Part shown: piece after piece, positions 44,169-53,325 of the stretch
Layout: each line of letters starts with the position of its first letter
Position numbering within the stretch: position 1 is the first letter of the stretch
Origin: Roseibium sp.
Lineage (GTDB): Bacteria > Pseudomonadota > Alphaproteobacteria > Rhizobiales > Stappiaceae
DNA: 64,000 nucleotides
Assembly: GCA_017643215.1 (NCBI GenBank)
Contig: JAEPNV010000017.1
Location: forward strand, 48,578-112,577
Reading direction: 5' to 3'
The notes under the pieces: model-generated
Told to the model about the DNA's origin: nothing
The model's input: only the letters and a program-made list of their open reading frames with translations
The model's database searches: none
Translations under genes and position numbers: made by a program

Positions 44169-45370
44169 GCGCGGCCTCCACAGATCCGCTCATGGAGCGG
44201 GTTGAAACCGATCCGGTAAGCGAGTTCGGCCGGATGTTGCACATTCCAGATCGCGAGATCGGCGCGATTCCCGGCGGCCAAAACGCCGGTGTCGGGCAGG
44301 CCGAGCGCCTTGGCGGCATTGCGCGTGACGCCGGAAAGCGCTTCTTCCGGCGTCATTTTGAACAACGTGCAGCCCATGTTCATCGCCAGAAGCAGGGAGG
44401 TCAGCGGCGAAGAGCCCGGATTGCAGTCGGTCGCGAGCGCGATCGGCACATTGTATTGGCGCAAAAGATCGAGCGGCGGCAGCGTCGTTTCGCGAAGGGT
44501 GTAGAACGCGCCGGGAAGAAGAACAGCGACCGTGCCGCTGTCCGCCATGGCCGTGACGCCGGCCTCGTCCAGATACTCCAGGTGATCGGCCGACAGCGCC
44601 TTGTGGGAGGCCGCAAGCCGTGCGCCGCCGAGGTTGGAGAGCTGCTCGGCATGGAGCTTGACCGGCAGGCCAAGCGCCGCCGCCTTGTCGAACACTCTGG
44701 AGATCTGCTGGGGCGAAAAGGCGATGCCCTCGCAAAAGCCGTCGACCGCGTCGACAAGTCCTTCGGCCTGGGCTGCTTCCAGGGCCGGTAGACAGACGGT
44801 GTCGAGATAAGCGTCGGGCCGGCCCGTGTATTCGGGCGGGACGGCGTGCGCGCCCAGAAAACTCGTCTTGACCGTGATCGGGCGTTCAATGCCGATCCGG
44901 CGGGCAGCGCGCAGCATTGTCAGCTCAGTGTCCCGGTCGAGGCCGTATCCGGATTTGATCTCGATGGTGGTCACGCCCTCGGCGATCAGGGCCTCCACGC
45001 GCGGAAGCGCCGCGGCAAGAAGGTCCGCTTCGCTGGCCGCGCGGGTCGCGGTGACCGTCGACACGATGCCGCCTCCGGCGCGCGCGATCTCTTCATAAGA
45101 GGCGCCTTGAAGCCGCAACTCGAACTCGCGGGCCCGGTTGCCGCCAAAGACCACATGCGTGTGGCAATCGATCAGACCCGGCGTGACCAGCCGTCCGTCA
45201 AGATCGACCGCCGGCCAATCGCGGTATCTCTCGGGCAGCTCGCGCATCGGGCCGAGCCAGGCAATCCGCTCGCCCTCAATCGCCAGGCTTGCTGCTTCAA
45301 TCAGCCCATAAGCGGCCCCCTTTTCGGCGGCAGTTGCCAGCGTTGCGTTGGTCAACAGGCGATCGGACAC
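44165..45370 (-). CDS. hutI: Imidazolonepropionase
   Basis: 401 residues of the amidohydrolase superfamily. Metal ligands in [12 protein letters not shown]; further blocks are [52 protein letters not shown] and [25 protein letters not shown]. Opens the imidazolone ring to formimidoylglutamate. First gene of the leftward hut operon. Confidence 0.97.
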   Translation of the reverse strand: MSDRLLTNATLATAAEKGAAYGLIEAASLAIEGERIAWLGPMRELPERYRDWPAVDLDGRLVTPGLIDCHTHVVFGGNRAREFELRLQGASYEEIARAGGGIVSTVTATRAASEADLLAAALPRVEALIAEGVTTIEIKSGYGLDRDTELTMLRAARRIGIERPITVKTSFLGAHAVPPEYTGRPDAYLDTVCLPALEAAQAEGLVDAVDGFCEGIAFSPQQISRVFDKAAALGLPVKLHAEQLSNLGGARLAASHKALSADHLEYLDEAGVTAMADSGTVAVLLPGAFYTLRETTLPPLDLLRQYNVPIALATDCNPGSSPLTSLLLAMNMGCTLFKMTPEEALSGVTRNAAKALGLPDTGVLAAGNRADLAIWNVQHPAELAYRIGFNPLHERICGGRA

Positions 45371-45453
45371 CGCTCAACTCGCTCTTGATTAGATTGCGAT
45401 AAAAGATATTATGCATGCACATATTAACCTGTCAACGCGGAGATGCACCCGAA
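45371..45453. promoter_or_regulatory. Divergent hut control region
   Basis: The ~80 bases between hutI and hutF are AT-rich in the centre and contain TATGCATGCACATA, a partly symmetric block around TGCATGCA, as a candidate HutC site. The classical TGTATATACA-like hut operator is not present. Confidence 0.4.
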
Positions 45454-46839
45454 ATGCCGACCGCCCGCGCCATTACGATTTTTGCCAGAACCGCGCTTCT
45501 GCCGGAGGGTTGGGCCGAAAACGTCACGGTGGCTGTGGGGGCGGACGGCCGGATTATGACCATCGAGCAGGGGGCTGGAGCCGCCTCCGGCGCGGACCGG
45601 GCGGGGATCCTGCTGCCGTCCCCAGCCAATCTTCACAGCCACGCATTCCAACGGGCAATGGCCGGCATGACCGAACGGCGCGGCGGGCAAACCCGGGACA
45701 GCTTTTGGACCTGGCGGCAGATCATGTTCCAGTTTCTCGATGCGCTCAGCCCGGAGGACGTAGAGGCGATCACAGCCTTCGTCCAAATGGAGATGCTGGA
45801 AGCTGGCTACGGATCGGTTGGCGAGTTTCACTATCTTCATCATCAACCCGGTGGAGCGCCCTACGACAACCTGGCGGAACTCTCGGAGCGGATCGCCGCC
45901 GCCGCCGCCGGGACGGGGATCGGGCTGACGCTTTTGCCCGTTCTTTATCAACATGGGGGATGCGACAAACGCCCCCTGGGACCTGGGCAGGTGCGGTTCG
46001 GCAATGACTTTGACCGGTATCTCCGGCTTCATGCCGCCGCCGGCGCAGCGCTCACCACGCTCGACGACGATGCGGTGCTCGGCGTTGCGCCGCATTCCTT
46101 GAGAGCCGTCGACGATGACGGGCTGATGGCCGCCATTGAACTGGCCGGTGAGCGGCCGTTGCACATTCATGCCGCCGAACAGATCGCCGAAGTCGATGAG
46201 GTGCGTGACGCCGTCGGCCAGCGGCCGGTGGAGTATCTGTTGTCCCGGTATCCGGTCGGACGCAACTGGTGTCTCATTCACGCGACCCAGATGACACCGG
46301 GAGAAACCCGGTCGCTGGCGGCAAGCGGCGCGGTCGCCGGGCTGTGCCCGATCACCGAATCCAGCCTGGGCGACGGGATCTTCGATGGGGTCCGGTATCA
46401 GGAAGCCGGCGGACGGTTCGGGATCGGGTCGGATTCCAACATCCGCATTTCCCTGTCGGAGGAACTGCGCACGCTGGAGTATTCGCAGCGGCTGCGGGAC
46501 CGGCAGCGGGCGCTGTTTGCGACAGTGGAGCATTCGACGGGCCGCGCGCTGTTGCAGTCTGCCGCGGAAGGCGGCGCTCAGGCCCTTGGCAGGTCCTCCG
46601 GCCGCATCGCACCCGGCTGTTTCGCCGATCTCGTTGCCCTCGACGACACCGCGATCGATCTTGCGGGCCGGACGGGCGACGAAATCCTGGATGCGTTCAT
46701 CTTTGCCGGGGATGACCGATTGGTTCGCGACGTCTGGTCGGCCGGGCGGCATGTTGTGCACGGCGGGAAACATGTTAAACGCGAGGCCATCTCCGCCCGC
46801 TACCGGTCCACGATGGCCGCGCTGCGCGACCGCCTTTGA
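45454..46839 (+). CDS. hutF: Formimidoylglutamate deiminase
   Basis: 461 residues from MPTARAITIF (GGAG eleven bases upstream); an in-frame ATG at 45415 has no ribosome site. An amidohydrolase with NLHSHAFQRAMAGMT, GVAPHSLRAVD, LHIHAAEQ and GIGSDSNIRISLSEELR, diagnostic of HutF. Converts N-formimidoylglutamate to N-formylglutamate, so this strain uses the HutF-HutG branch. Followed 16 bases later by the regulator. Confidence 0.93.
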   Translation: MPTARAITIFARTALLPEGWAENVTVAVGADGRIMTIEQGAGAASGADRAGILLPSPANLHSHAFQRAMAGMTERRGGQTRDSFWTWRQIMFQFLDALSPEDVEAITAFVQMEMLEAGYGSVGEFHYLHHQPGGAPYDNLAELSERIAAAAAGTGIGLTLLPVLYQHGGCDKRPLGPGQVRFGNDFDRYLRLHAAAGAALTTLDDDAVLGVAPHSLRAVDDDGLMAAIELAGERPLHIHAAEQIAEVDEVRDAVGQRPVEYLLSRYPVGRNWCLIHATQMTPGETRSLAASGAVAGLCPITESSLGDGIFDGVRYQEAGGRFGIGSDSNIRISLSEELRTLEYSQRLRDRQRALFATVEHSTGRALLQSAAEGGAQALGRSSGRIAPGCFADLVALDDTAIDLAGRTGDEILDAFIFAGDDRLVRDVWSAGRHVVHGGKHVKREAISARYRSTMAALRDRL

Positions 46840-46855
46840 AAGACGTTTTGAGCCT

Positions 46856-47557
46856 GTGTCGCTGATTGAAACCAACTCCTGGACCGGTATTCGCGCCGAA
46901 CTTTTGCGCCGGATCCATGACCGCGAATGGCAGCCGGGTGAACAGATCCCGCATGAGGCGGACCTTGCCGAGGAGTTTGGCTGTGCCCGGACCACGGTGA
47001 ACCGGGCGCTGCGGGATCTGGCCGACAGCGGCCTGGTGATCCGCAAGCGCAAGGCCGGTACGCGGGTCGCGCTCAATCCGCCGCAGCGGGCGACCCTGAC
47101 GATCCCAATCATCCGCGAGGAGGTCGAGGGGCTCGGCCTCGACTACCGGCACAGCCTGTTGGAGCGCGATTTGCGGCCCTTGCCGGCGGTTTTACACGGT
47201 GCCTTCAAGGTGTCGCTCGGCGCCGAGGTTCTGTTTTTAAAGACCCTTCATTTCGCCGATGACCGGCCGTTTGTCTATGAGGAGCGCTACATCAATTTGG
47301 AAGCGGTTCCGGACGCCCGGAACAGGGCATTTGAGACCATGAGCGCCAATGAGTGGCTGGTGCAAACGGCACCTTACACCCACGGCGACCTTTCGCTGTT
47401 CGCGGTCAACGCCGCCGAGGACGTGGCCGAGCTGCTCGATACGGCAAAGGACACGGCGCTTTTTGCCATCGAACGCATCACCTGGACGGGGGTCATGCCG
47501 ATCACCCATGTGCGCCTGGTCTATGCGCCGGGCTACCGGATGCGCACGGTGATCTGA
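46856..47557 (+). CDS. hutC: Histidine utilisation repressor
   Basis: 233 residues from a GTG start. GntR winged helix: WTGIRAELLRRIHDREWQPGEQIPHEADLAEEFGCARTTVNRALRDLADSGLVIRKRKAGTRV. UTRA effector domain: FVYEERYINLEAVPDA, NEWLVQTAPYTHGDLSLFAVNA and ITHVRLVYAPGYRM, characteristic of HutC, which responds to urocanate. No strong ribosome site; probably coupled to hutF. Convergent with the next gene. Confidence 0.93.
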   Translation: MSLIETNSWTGIRAELLRRIHDREWQPGEQIPHEADLAEEFGCARTTVNRALRDLADSGLVIRKRKAGTRVALNPPQRATLTIPIIREEVEGLGLDYRHSLLERDLRPLPAVLHGAFKVSLGAEVLFLKTLHFADDRPFVYEERYINLEAVPDARNRAFETMSANEWLVQTAPYTHGDLSLFAVNAAEDVAELLDTAKDTALFAIERITWTGVMPITHVRLVYAPGYRMRTVI

Positions 47558-47566
47558 TCCCGTGAT

Positions 47567-48778
47567 TTAAAGCGGATCGGCGGGGCTTTCCTGAAAGCCG
47601 AGATGCAGGTCGCTACCGGTATAGGGGTGCGCGCGGGCAACCGCGTCGTTGAGCTCGATCCCAAGACCCGGTTCGGCCGACGGAATGACGTAGCCGTTGT
47701 CCCAGCGGATCGGCGTCTTCAGGAGGTCAGCATAAAAGCCGTCGAATGTTCGGATCGCCTCCAGAATGAGGAAGTTCGGGCTGCACGCGGCGAGCTGGAT
47801 GTTGGCGGCGGCGACCACCGGGCCGCAATAAAGATGCGGCGCGATCTGGGCGGAATGGCATTCGGCCATGCCGGCAATCTTCTTGGCTTCCAGAAGTCCG
47901 CCGACCCGGCCGAGATTCATTTGAAGGATCGACGCCGCGCCGGTGTCCAGCACCCGGGCGAATTCGTGCTTGGTGCACAGACGCTCGCCGGTCGCGATCG
48001 GGATGGCGGTGCTTTCAGCGACCTTCGCCATGTCCTCCGGACGTTCGGGCGGGATTGGTTCTTCGAACCACAGCGGATCATAGGGCTCCAGCCGCCGGGC
48101 GATGCGTCTGGCGCCCGATACCGTGAACTGGCCATGGGTGCCGAACAACAGGTCGGCTTTTGTGCCCACGGCCTCCCGTATCGCCTTGCAGAAGGCTTCT
48201 GAGCGTTCCAGATCGGCAAGGCTTGGCTGGTGGCCGTCATAGATCGTGTAAGGTCCGGCGGGATCGAATTTGACGGCGGTAAAGCCCTGTTCGACCGCCG
48301 CGAGCGCTGCTTCGGCGGCAAGATCGGGATCGTTGTAGACGTTCGGCTTTTCCGGATCGGGATAAACGTCGCCGGCCGGCGGATAAAGGTAGGTGTAGGT
48401 CCGGAGCCGGTCATGCACCTTGCCGCCGAGAAGGTCATAGACCGGCCGGTTCGCGGCCTTGCCGATGATGTCCCAGCAGGCCATTTCCAGGCCGCTCAAG
48501 ATCCCCATCACGGTGACGTCCGGGCGCATGGTGTAGCCCGCGCCATAGGCCAGATGCCAGAGCCGTTCGATCCTGTGGGGATCGGCGCCCAAAAAATGCC
48601 GGTCGAACATGTCTCGGCAAAGATCGGCGATCAGATGCGGGCCGAAGGTCGCGTTGTAGATCTCGCCGACACCGGTGATGCCACATTTTGTGGTCAGCTT
48701 GACGAAGATGAAGTAGCGCCCACCGTGCCGGTGCGGCGGATTGCCGACAACGAACGTTTCCAGAGTGTCCAGCTTCAT
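47567..48778 (-). CDS. Mandelate racemase / muconate-lactonizing enzyme family protein (sugar-acid dehydratase-like)
   Basis: 403 residues of the enolase superfamily, dehydratase-type. Blocks: GVGEIYNATFGPHLIADL, GLEMACWDIIGKAANRPVYDLLGGKVHDRLRTYTY, GFTAVKFDPAGPYT (catalytic Lys region), DLLFGTHGQFT and FEEPIPPE (metal ligands), GERLCTKHEFARVL and IAPHLYCGPVVAAANIQLAA (general base His). Resembles galactonate/mannonate-type dehydratases. Substrate unproven. Four-base overlap with the GMC oxidoreductase suggests a two-enzyme oxidation-dehydration route. Confidence 0.85.
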   Translation of the reverse strand: MKLDTLETFVVGNPPHRHGGRYFIFVKLTTKCGITGVGEIYNATFGPHLIADLCRDMFDRHFLGADPHRIERLWHLAYGAGYTMRPDVTVMGILSGLEMACWDIIGKAANRPVYDLLGGKVHDRLRTYTYLYPPAGDVYPDPEKPNVYNDPDLAAEAALAAVEQGFTAVKFDPAGPYTIYDGHQPSLADLERSEAFCKAIREAVGTKADLLFGTHGQFTVSGARRIARRLEPYDPLWFEEPIPPERPEDMAKVAESTAIPIATGERLCTKHEFARVLDTGAASILQMNLGRVGGLLEAKKIAGMAECHSAQIAPHLYCGPVVAAANIQLAACSPNFLILEAIRTFDGFYADLLKTPIRWDNGYVIPSAEPGLGIELNDAVARAHPYTGSDLHLGFQESPADPL

Positions 48779-50427
48779 TTGCTCATGTCCTCAGGCCGCC
48801 GCGTGTTCAATTGTGGGGTCATGCCGGTGCGATCCTTGACGATCAGGTCGGCGGCTTTCAAGGCCAGCATCATGGTCGGGGCGTTGGTGTTGCCTGACGT
48901 GATGTTCGGAAAGGCGGAGGCGTCCACAACGCGCAATCGTTCGATGCCGTGAACCTTGAGAGTTGGATCGACAACGCTTGTGGCCGGATCGCGGCCCATC
49001 CGGCACGTGCCGACGGGGTGAAACACGGTTGACCCCCGGTTTTGGAAATCCTCCAGAAGGTCGTCTTTGGCCATCAAGGTCAGGTCGTGCGAAATCGATT
49101 GTTTGACAAGGCTGTGCAGTGCTTTGGTTCGCGTGATTTTCTGGCACAGGCGGGCGCCGCCGATCGCGGCCGCGCGGTCCTCTTCGGTCGACAGATAATT
49201 GGGCTGAATGCGCGGATGATTTTCCGGATCGGCGGAGGCGATGTCGACGCGGCCGCGGCTTGTTGGCCGCGCCGGCTGTGCGCACAGGACAAAACCCTCG
49301 AACGGGTCAATGACGAGTTTGGACCGGCCGTCCGGACCGCGCATGCGGTAGCTGATCGGATTGAAATAGAGCTGCTGGTCCGGGCGCGCCAACTCTGGCG
49401 CGCTGCGCAAAAACCCGCCGCACTGATTGACGCTGAGGGCCAACGGTCCGCCACGTCTGGCGAGATACCGCAGGACCGCAAGCGAAAGGCCGGCCACCCG
49501 GCCAAGGCAGGTGTTGAGGGTCGGCACCTTCGCCTCGAACGTGTAGCTGACGCACAGATGATCCTGCAAATGGCCGCCGACATTGCCATTGTCGCAGATG
49601 ACGTCGATCCCGTGCGCGTTCAGCACCTGTCCGGGCCCGATCCCGGACAGGTGCAGGATCTGCGGTGATCCGATCGCACCGGTCGACAGAATGACCTCAT
49701 GGCCTGCCGAAAAACGCCGGCCATCAATGAGTTCCACGCCAGTCGCCGTCCGGTCCGACATCAAGAGGCGGCGAACCACCGCTTTCGTGATGACCTTGAG
49801 ATTGCGCCGGTTGCGGGCCGGCCCCAGAAACGCTTTCGCCGACGAGCAGCGCCGGCCGTCGCGCGTGTTGATGTGGTAGGCCGTCGCGCCTTCCGGCCGG
49901 GCGCCATTGCAATCCTGCGAACGGGGGAGGCGGAGTTCATCGATCGCGGCGAAGAAGTGCGAGGTTACCGGATGGATGCGGTCCGACACGTCCTGCACAT
50001 GGATTGGGCCGTTGCCCGAACGCGCGCCGCTGGCAGCGACCTTGGTTTCGAGCCGTTCAAACACCGGTTCGACATCGCGCCAGGCCCAGCCTTCGGCGCC
50101 GGCTTCGGCCCAGTCGTCATAGTCGGAGGGCAAGCCGCGGCAATAGACCAGCGCGTTGATCGACCCTGACCCGCCGATCAATCTCCCGCGCGGATAGGTA
50201 AGCCTTCGATCGTTGAGCCCGGCCTCTGGCGCCGTTTCGAACCGCCAGGTCCGCCGGGGATCACGGTGCAGCGGCCCATACCCAAGGGGGATCGAGACAA
50301 GCGGCGAGGCGTCGGTGCCGCCGGCTTCCAGCAACAGGACCGAGGTGGCCGGATCGTGGCTGAGGCGCTCGGCCAGGATGCAGCCGGCGGAGCCGCCGCC
50401 GACGACGATGTAGTCGAATCGTTCCAT
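48775..50427 (-). CDS. GMC family FAD oxidoreductase (choline-dehydrogenase-like)
   Basis: 550 residues from MERFDYIVVGGGSAGCILAERLS, with FAD site at residues 7-17 and VLLLEAGG after it. LTYPRGRLIGGSGSINALVYCRG and the C-terminal GSTVFHPVGTCRMGRDPATSVVDPTLKVHGIERLRVVDASAFPNITSGNTNAPTMML (active-site His and Asn) are classic. Oxidises an alcohol. First gene of the pair with the enolase-family enzyme; divergent from a LysR regulator. Confidence 0.9.
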   Translation of the reverse strand: MERFDYIVVGGGSAGCILAERLSHDPATSVLLLEAGGTDASPLVSIPLGYGPLHRDPRRTWRFETAPEAGLNDRRLTYPRGRLIGGSGSINALVYCRGLPSDYDDWAEAGAEGWAWRDVEPVFERLETKVAASGARSGNGPIHVQDVSDRIHPVTSHFFAAIDELRLPRSQDCNGARPEGATAYHINTRDGRRCSSAKAFLGPARNRRNLKVITKAVVRRLLMSDRTATGVELIDGRRFSAGHEVILSTGAIGSPQILHLSGIGPGQVLNAHGIDVICDNGNVGGHLQDHLCVSYTFEAKVPTLNTCLGRVAGLSLAVLRYLARRGGPLALSVNQCGGFLRSAPELARPDQQLYFNPISYRMRGPDGRSKLVIDPFEGFVLCAQPARPTSRGRVDIASADPENHPRIQPNYLSTEEDRAAAIGGARLCQKITRTKALHSLVKQSISHDLTLMAKDDLLEDFQNRGSTVFHPVGTCRMGRDPATSVVDPTLKVHGIERLRVVDASAFPNITSGNTNAPTMMLALKAADLIVKDRTGMTPQLNTRRPEDMSK

Positions 50428-50583
50428 GACCGCGCGCGCATTGTTTCGCGCAGCATCAAAGCCGTGTCCGGTCTTTTGAAACGAAATTTTTTTTGCCGTA
50501 ATGTCGAAAAAATTTGAAAGCAACGACGGCTGCGGCCGGTCCGCACTGTCTTTGCGCTTTCTCTATCTTTGGAGGACGAGCAG

Positions 50584-51486
50584 GTGAGCTACACCCTGCC
50601 ACCCCTGGCCTGGCTTCGCGCGTTCGAGGCCGCGGCGCGGCTCGGCAACTTCACCCGTGCGGCCGAAGAGCTCAACTTGACCCCGGCCGCGATCAGCTAT
50701 CAGGTCCGGGCGCTGGAAACCCATTTGCAATATGCTCTTTTCGAGCGGCGCCACCGGGCGCTTGAACTGACCCGGCTCGGCCAGACCTACCTGCCGTCGG
50801 TGGCCAAGGCGCTTGCCGACCTTTCCGTCGCCACCGTTAGTGTGTTCGGCCAGCGGGAAAAGCGGCCCGTCCGGTTCCGGTGTCTCGCCAGTTTCGCGCA
50901 GCTTTGGATAATCCCGCGCTGGACGCGTTTTCAATCCGCACATCCCGATATCACCTTGCAAATGATATCGGCCTCCTGGGCCGAAACGCTCAGTCCGGAT
51001 CAGCTCGGGATCGACATCCGGTTCGGCGATGGCGCCTGGACTGACGGTGTTGTCACCTATTTGAACAACGATCCGATCATCCCGGTCTGCCATCCGGACC
51101 TTGTGGCGCCATCGCAAGACGATGACCTCGGCCATTTGGCCACCGGGGAGCGGCTCGACATCATGGGCGTTTTGGACACGTGGGAGACGTTCTTCCGCCA
51201 TTTCGGGCGGGACGCGCCGCCCCGCCGTCCGGGTCTTCAGGTCGACCAGACCCTGTCCGCCCTGGAGCTTGCGAGCCAAGGGCTTGGCCATGCGCTGGTG
51301 CTGGAGAGCTTTGCCGTCCCGTATCTTGAAAACGGGCGGCTGGTGCGGTCTTGCGAGCGCCCTGTCATCAGCCGGCACAGCCACTACCTGGTCACGCCCG
51401 GCCCGCTTCAGGCCCTGAGGCCGGAGGCCCAGGCGTTCTGCGCGTGGTTGATTGAAGAGTTCAAGACGCCGGGAGCCGATCCGTAA
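50584..51486 (+). CDS. LysR family regulator, GcvA-like
   Basis: 300 residues from GTG, chosen because GGAGG lies eight bases upstream. Helix-turn-helix: LPPLAWLRAFEAAARLGNFTRAAEELNLTPAAISYQVRALETHLQYALFERRHRALELTRLG, the GcvA subtype. The remainder is a periplasmic-binding-like effector domain (FASFAQLWIIPRW.., GIDIRFGDGAWTDG). Divergently placed from the GMC/enolase pair and therefore probably its regulator. Confidence 0.9.
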   Translation: MSYTLPPLAWLRAFEAAARLGNFTRAAEELNLTPAAISYQVRALETHLQYALFERRHRALELTRLGQTYLPSVAKALADLSVATVSVFGQREKRPVRFRCLASFAQLWIIPRWTRFQSAHPDITLQMISASWAETLSPDQLGIDIRFGDGAWTDGVVTYLNNDPIIPVCHPDLVAPSQDDDLGHLATGERLDIMGVLDTWETFFRHFGRDAPPRRPGLQVDQTLSALELASQGLGHALVLESFAVPYLENGRLVRSCERPVISRHSHYLVTPGPLQALRPEAQAFCAWLIEEFKTPGADP

Positions 51487-51521
51487 GAAAGGCCGGCGAT
51501 ACGTCGCCGAGCCGTTTCGAC

Positions 51522-52127
51522 CTATTGGGTCGGAACGCCGCCGTTCTTTTGGTGATGGAGTTTCGCCGACACCAGGTCCGTCCCAATGCTCAAGGGCCGG
51601 TGGTCATTGGAATTGAGGGTCACCTCGATCTCAACGGGCCCGTCAGGCAAGGCAGCAAGGTGATACCAGTTGCCATAAAGCCGCGCGATCTTCTCGCCGT
51701 TGACATAAAGGTGCGCGTGGCCTTCGCCTGGCCGGTGCGACAGTCCGGCCCGGTCCGCGGAAAACCGGAAGTGTTCGGTGATCAGTTCCAGGTTCCAGCC
51801 GCCAACAGTATCGGCGTGAAGCGCGATGTCGAGTGTCGGGGCGTCCGCCCCGCGCGGCAGGATGAGCGGCCGGTCATGCGCATGCGCGTGGACGGTTTCA
51901 CCACCGTTCGGATTTTCTGAGGTGCAGATCCCGCCCGGGGCGTAACCGGCCTCGTCCAATCCGGTCTGGCTTGCCAGATGCGCTCCATGTCCATGGGACG
52001 CCCCGTGGGCGAGGGGATCTGAATGGTCATGCCCGTCGAGCGTGATGCCGTTTCCGGCGGCGATCACAAATCCGATGCCGCCGCCGAAGACCAGCCCGAT
52101 GGCAAAAAGGGCAAGCTTGCGATCCAT
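51522..52127 (-). CDS. Exported histidine-rich protein in the cobalt-uptake operon
   Basis: 201 residues. An N-terminal hydrophobic segment (ALFAIGLVFGGGIGFVIAAG) directs export or anchoring; it is followed by GHDHSDPLAHGASHGHGAH, a His/Asp cluster able to bind metal. The C-terminal ~110 residues (LDIALHADTVGGWNLELITEHFRFS...GEGHAHLYVNGEKIARLYGNWYHL) look like a beta-sandwich. Downstream of cbtB-cbtA on the same strand, after a strong hairpin. A periplasmic cobalt-binding accessory role is inferred; I know no named family. Confidence 0.75.
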   Translation of the reverse strand: MDRKLALFAIGLVFGGGIGFVIAAGNGITLDGHDHSDPLAHGASHGHGAHLASQTGLDEAGYAPGGICTSENPNGGETVHAHAHDRPLILPRGADAPTLDIALHADTVGGWNLELITEHFRFSADRAGLSHRPGEGHAHLYVNGEKIARLYGNWYHLAALPDGPVEIEVTLNSNDHRPLSIGTDLVSAKLHHQKNGGVPTQ

Positions 52128-52162
52128 GGCGCGCTGCCTTTGCTGAAGGTTTGCTTGCGGGT

Positions 52163-52187
52163 GGGAGGACGGTCCCGCCGTCCTCCC
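52163..52187 (-). terminator. Intercistronic 10-bp GC hairpin after cbtA
   Basis: GGGAGGACGG and CCGTCCTCCC form a perfect stem with a five-base loop. No T tract. It lies in the spacer between cbtA and the His-rich protein gene. Confidence 0.55.
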
Positions 52188-52196
52188 GATTTGGCG

Positions 52197-52904
52197 TCAG
52201 GCCGCCTTTGCCCCGGCCATGGAGGCCGCTTCCTTGTGCCAGAAATACCCGGCCAGCATGCCGACCGTCACCCAGGCCGCCAGACCGATGCCGAAGGCGC
52301 GGGCGGCAAAAAGGGCGCCGATTTCGGTCGGAACCGGCCCGGTGAACACATCCGGTTCCGGCGCCCCGATCACATGCGGGGCGAGCAGCAGGATCGCCGC
52401 CGCGCCCCAGGCAAGCCAGGACCGGCCAAAGGCAATCAGCCATAAACCCACCGCGGCTGTTGCGACCGTCGCGAACCACCAGACCTGGCGGACATAGACA
52501 TCGGCGGCCGCCACACCGGGAACTTCCGGCGCGAGGCTGAAGCCCGGGGCCAGGTGGAAGGCGACGAACCCGGCGAGGCCCCATACCATCCCGGTCCGGG
52601 CGTCGATCGTTGCGCCCCGGCTTTCCGCCAGCGCCATCGCGGCCAGAAGCATCAAGGCGTATCCGGTGTAGATCAGCATGGTGAAGATCACGCTCAATCC
52701 ATCCCGAACGGGATCGATGCCACCAAGATCCGGATGCGCGCTCACAGGCCCGGCCGCGCCGGCGCCGAAGTGAACAAGTTCACCGGATTCGTAAAGCTCC
52801 GCATGTAGAAGCACCGGCTGGACAAAATAAAGCTGCAGGAGAGCGGCGATCAGCCCCCCCAAAGCACCAGCGAACAAGGCGCTGGTCAAAAGTCTGCTAA
52901 ACAT
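52197..52904 (-). CDS. cbtA: CbtA family cobalt transporter subunit
   Basis: 235 residues with about five membrane segments; the start MFSRLLTSALFAGALGGLIAALLQLYFVQPVLLHAELYE and GMVWGLAGFVAFHLAPGFSLAPEVPG and VRQVWWFATVATAAVGLWLIAFG are CbtA marks. Forms the predicted B12-regulated cobalt importer with CbtB. Three bases downstream of cbtB. Confidence 0.93.
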   Translation of the reverse strand: MFSRLLTSALFAGALGGLIAALLQLYFVQPVLLHAELYESGELVHFGAGAAGPVSAHPDLGGIDPVRDGLSVIFTMLIYTGYALMLLAAMALAESRGATIDARTGMVWGLAGFVAFHLAPGFSLAPEVPGVAAADVYVRQVWWFATVATAAVGLWLIAFGRSWLAWGAAAILLLAPHVIGAPEPDVFTGPVPTEIGALFAARAFGIGLAAWVTVGMLAGYFWHKEAASMAGAKAA

Positions 52905-52907
52905 GGC

Positions 52908-53078
52908 TCAGTGGCAGGGAAAACCGACCGCATGGCGCACGTCATGTGCGGCATCATGCAAGGTCGTTGCCTGAACGTGGCCTGTCACCGCAATTACCGC
53001 CAGCCCGATGAGCGCCGCCGCTGCCACCGGAACGAGCTTCAGACCCGTCGTGCTTTTGGCTGTTGTCGCTGTAGTCAT
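52908..53078 (-). CDS. cbtB: CbtB, small cobalt transporter subunit
   Basis: A 56-residue protein, MTTATTAKSTTG followed by one hydrophobic helix and the C-terminus LHDAAHDVRHAVGFPCH, the conserved His motif of CbtB thought to bind Co2+. AAGGAGA precedes the ATG. It begins just downstream of the cobalamin riboswitch. Confidence 0.9.
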   Translation of the reverse strand: MTTATTAKSTTGLKLVPVAAAALIGLAVIAVTGHVQATTLHDAAHDVRHAVGFPCH

Positions 53079-53124
53079 AGATCTCTCCTTGCCGTCACAC
53101 CCGACGGCCGGTTGGTTTCAGATG

Positions 53125-53325
53125 CTTGGCAGGTCTCCTGGCTTGCGGGTCACGGCCCCGAATCCGCCTTCCCCGCACCGGGGCGAGTGGCTGAGTGGAT
53201 CGGCGCTTTCCGCATACAGTCGCGGGGGCGGCTTCGGCTTCAAGCGCCCGAAGTGGGTCCGCTTCAACCGAATTCCCTTTTGAGTTCCGAGCACTTTGTG
53301 CGCTTTGAACACCAAGTCCGGGTAT
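53125..53325 (-). promoter_or_regulatory. Cobalamin riboswitch
   Basis: Read leftward it contains all the conserved pieces in order: a GGTGTTC 5' strand, AGGGAATTCGG, GCCGCCCCCGCGACTGTA, and finally the B12 box AAGCCAGGAGACCTGCC. The end lies about 50 bases before cbtB. High B12 should switch off cobalt uptake. Boundaries are approximate. Confidence 0.95.

Noticed and set aside
45371..45453. Classical TGTATATACA-type HutC operator
   Set aside because: Not found; only a partly symmetric TGCATGCA-centred block is present.
45424..47112. 562-residue minus-strand frame opposite hutF-hutC
   Set aside because: Shadow of two well-supported genes; composition unlike protein.
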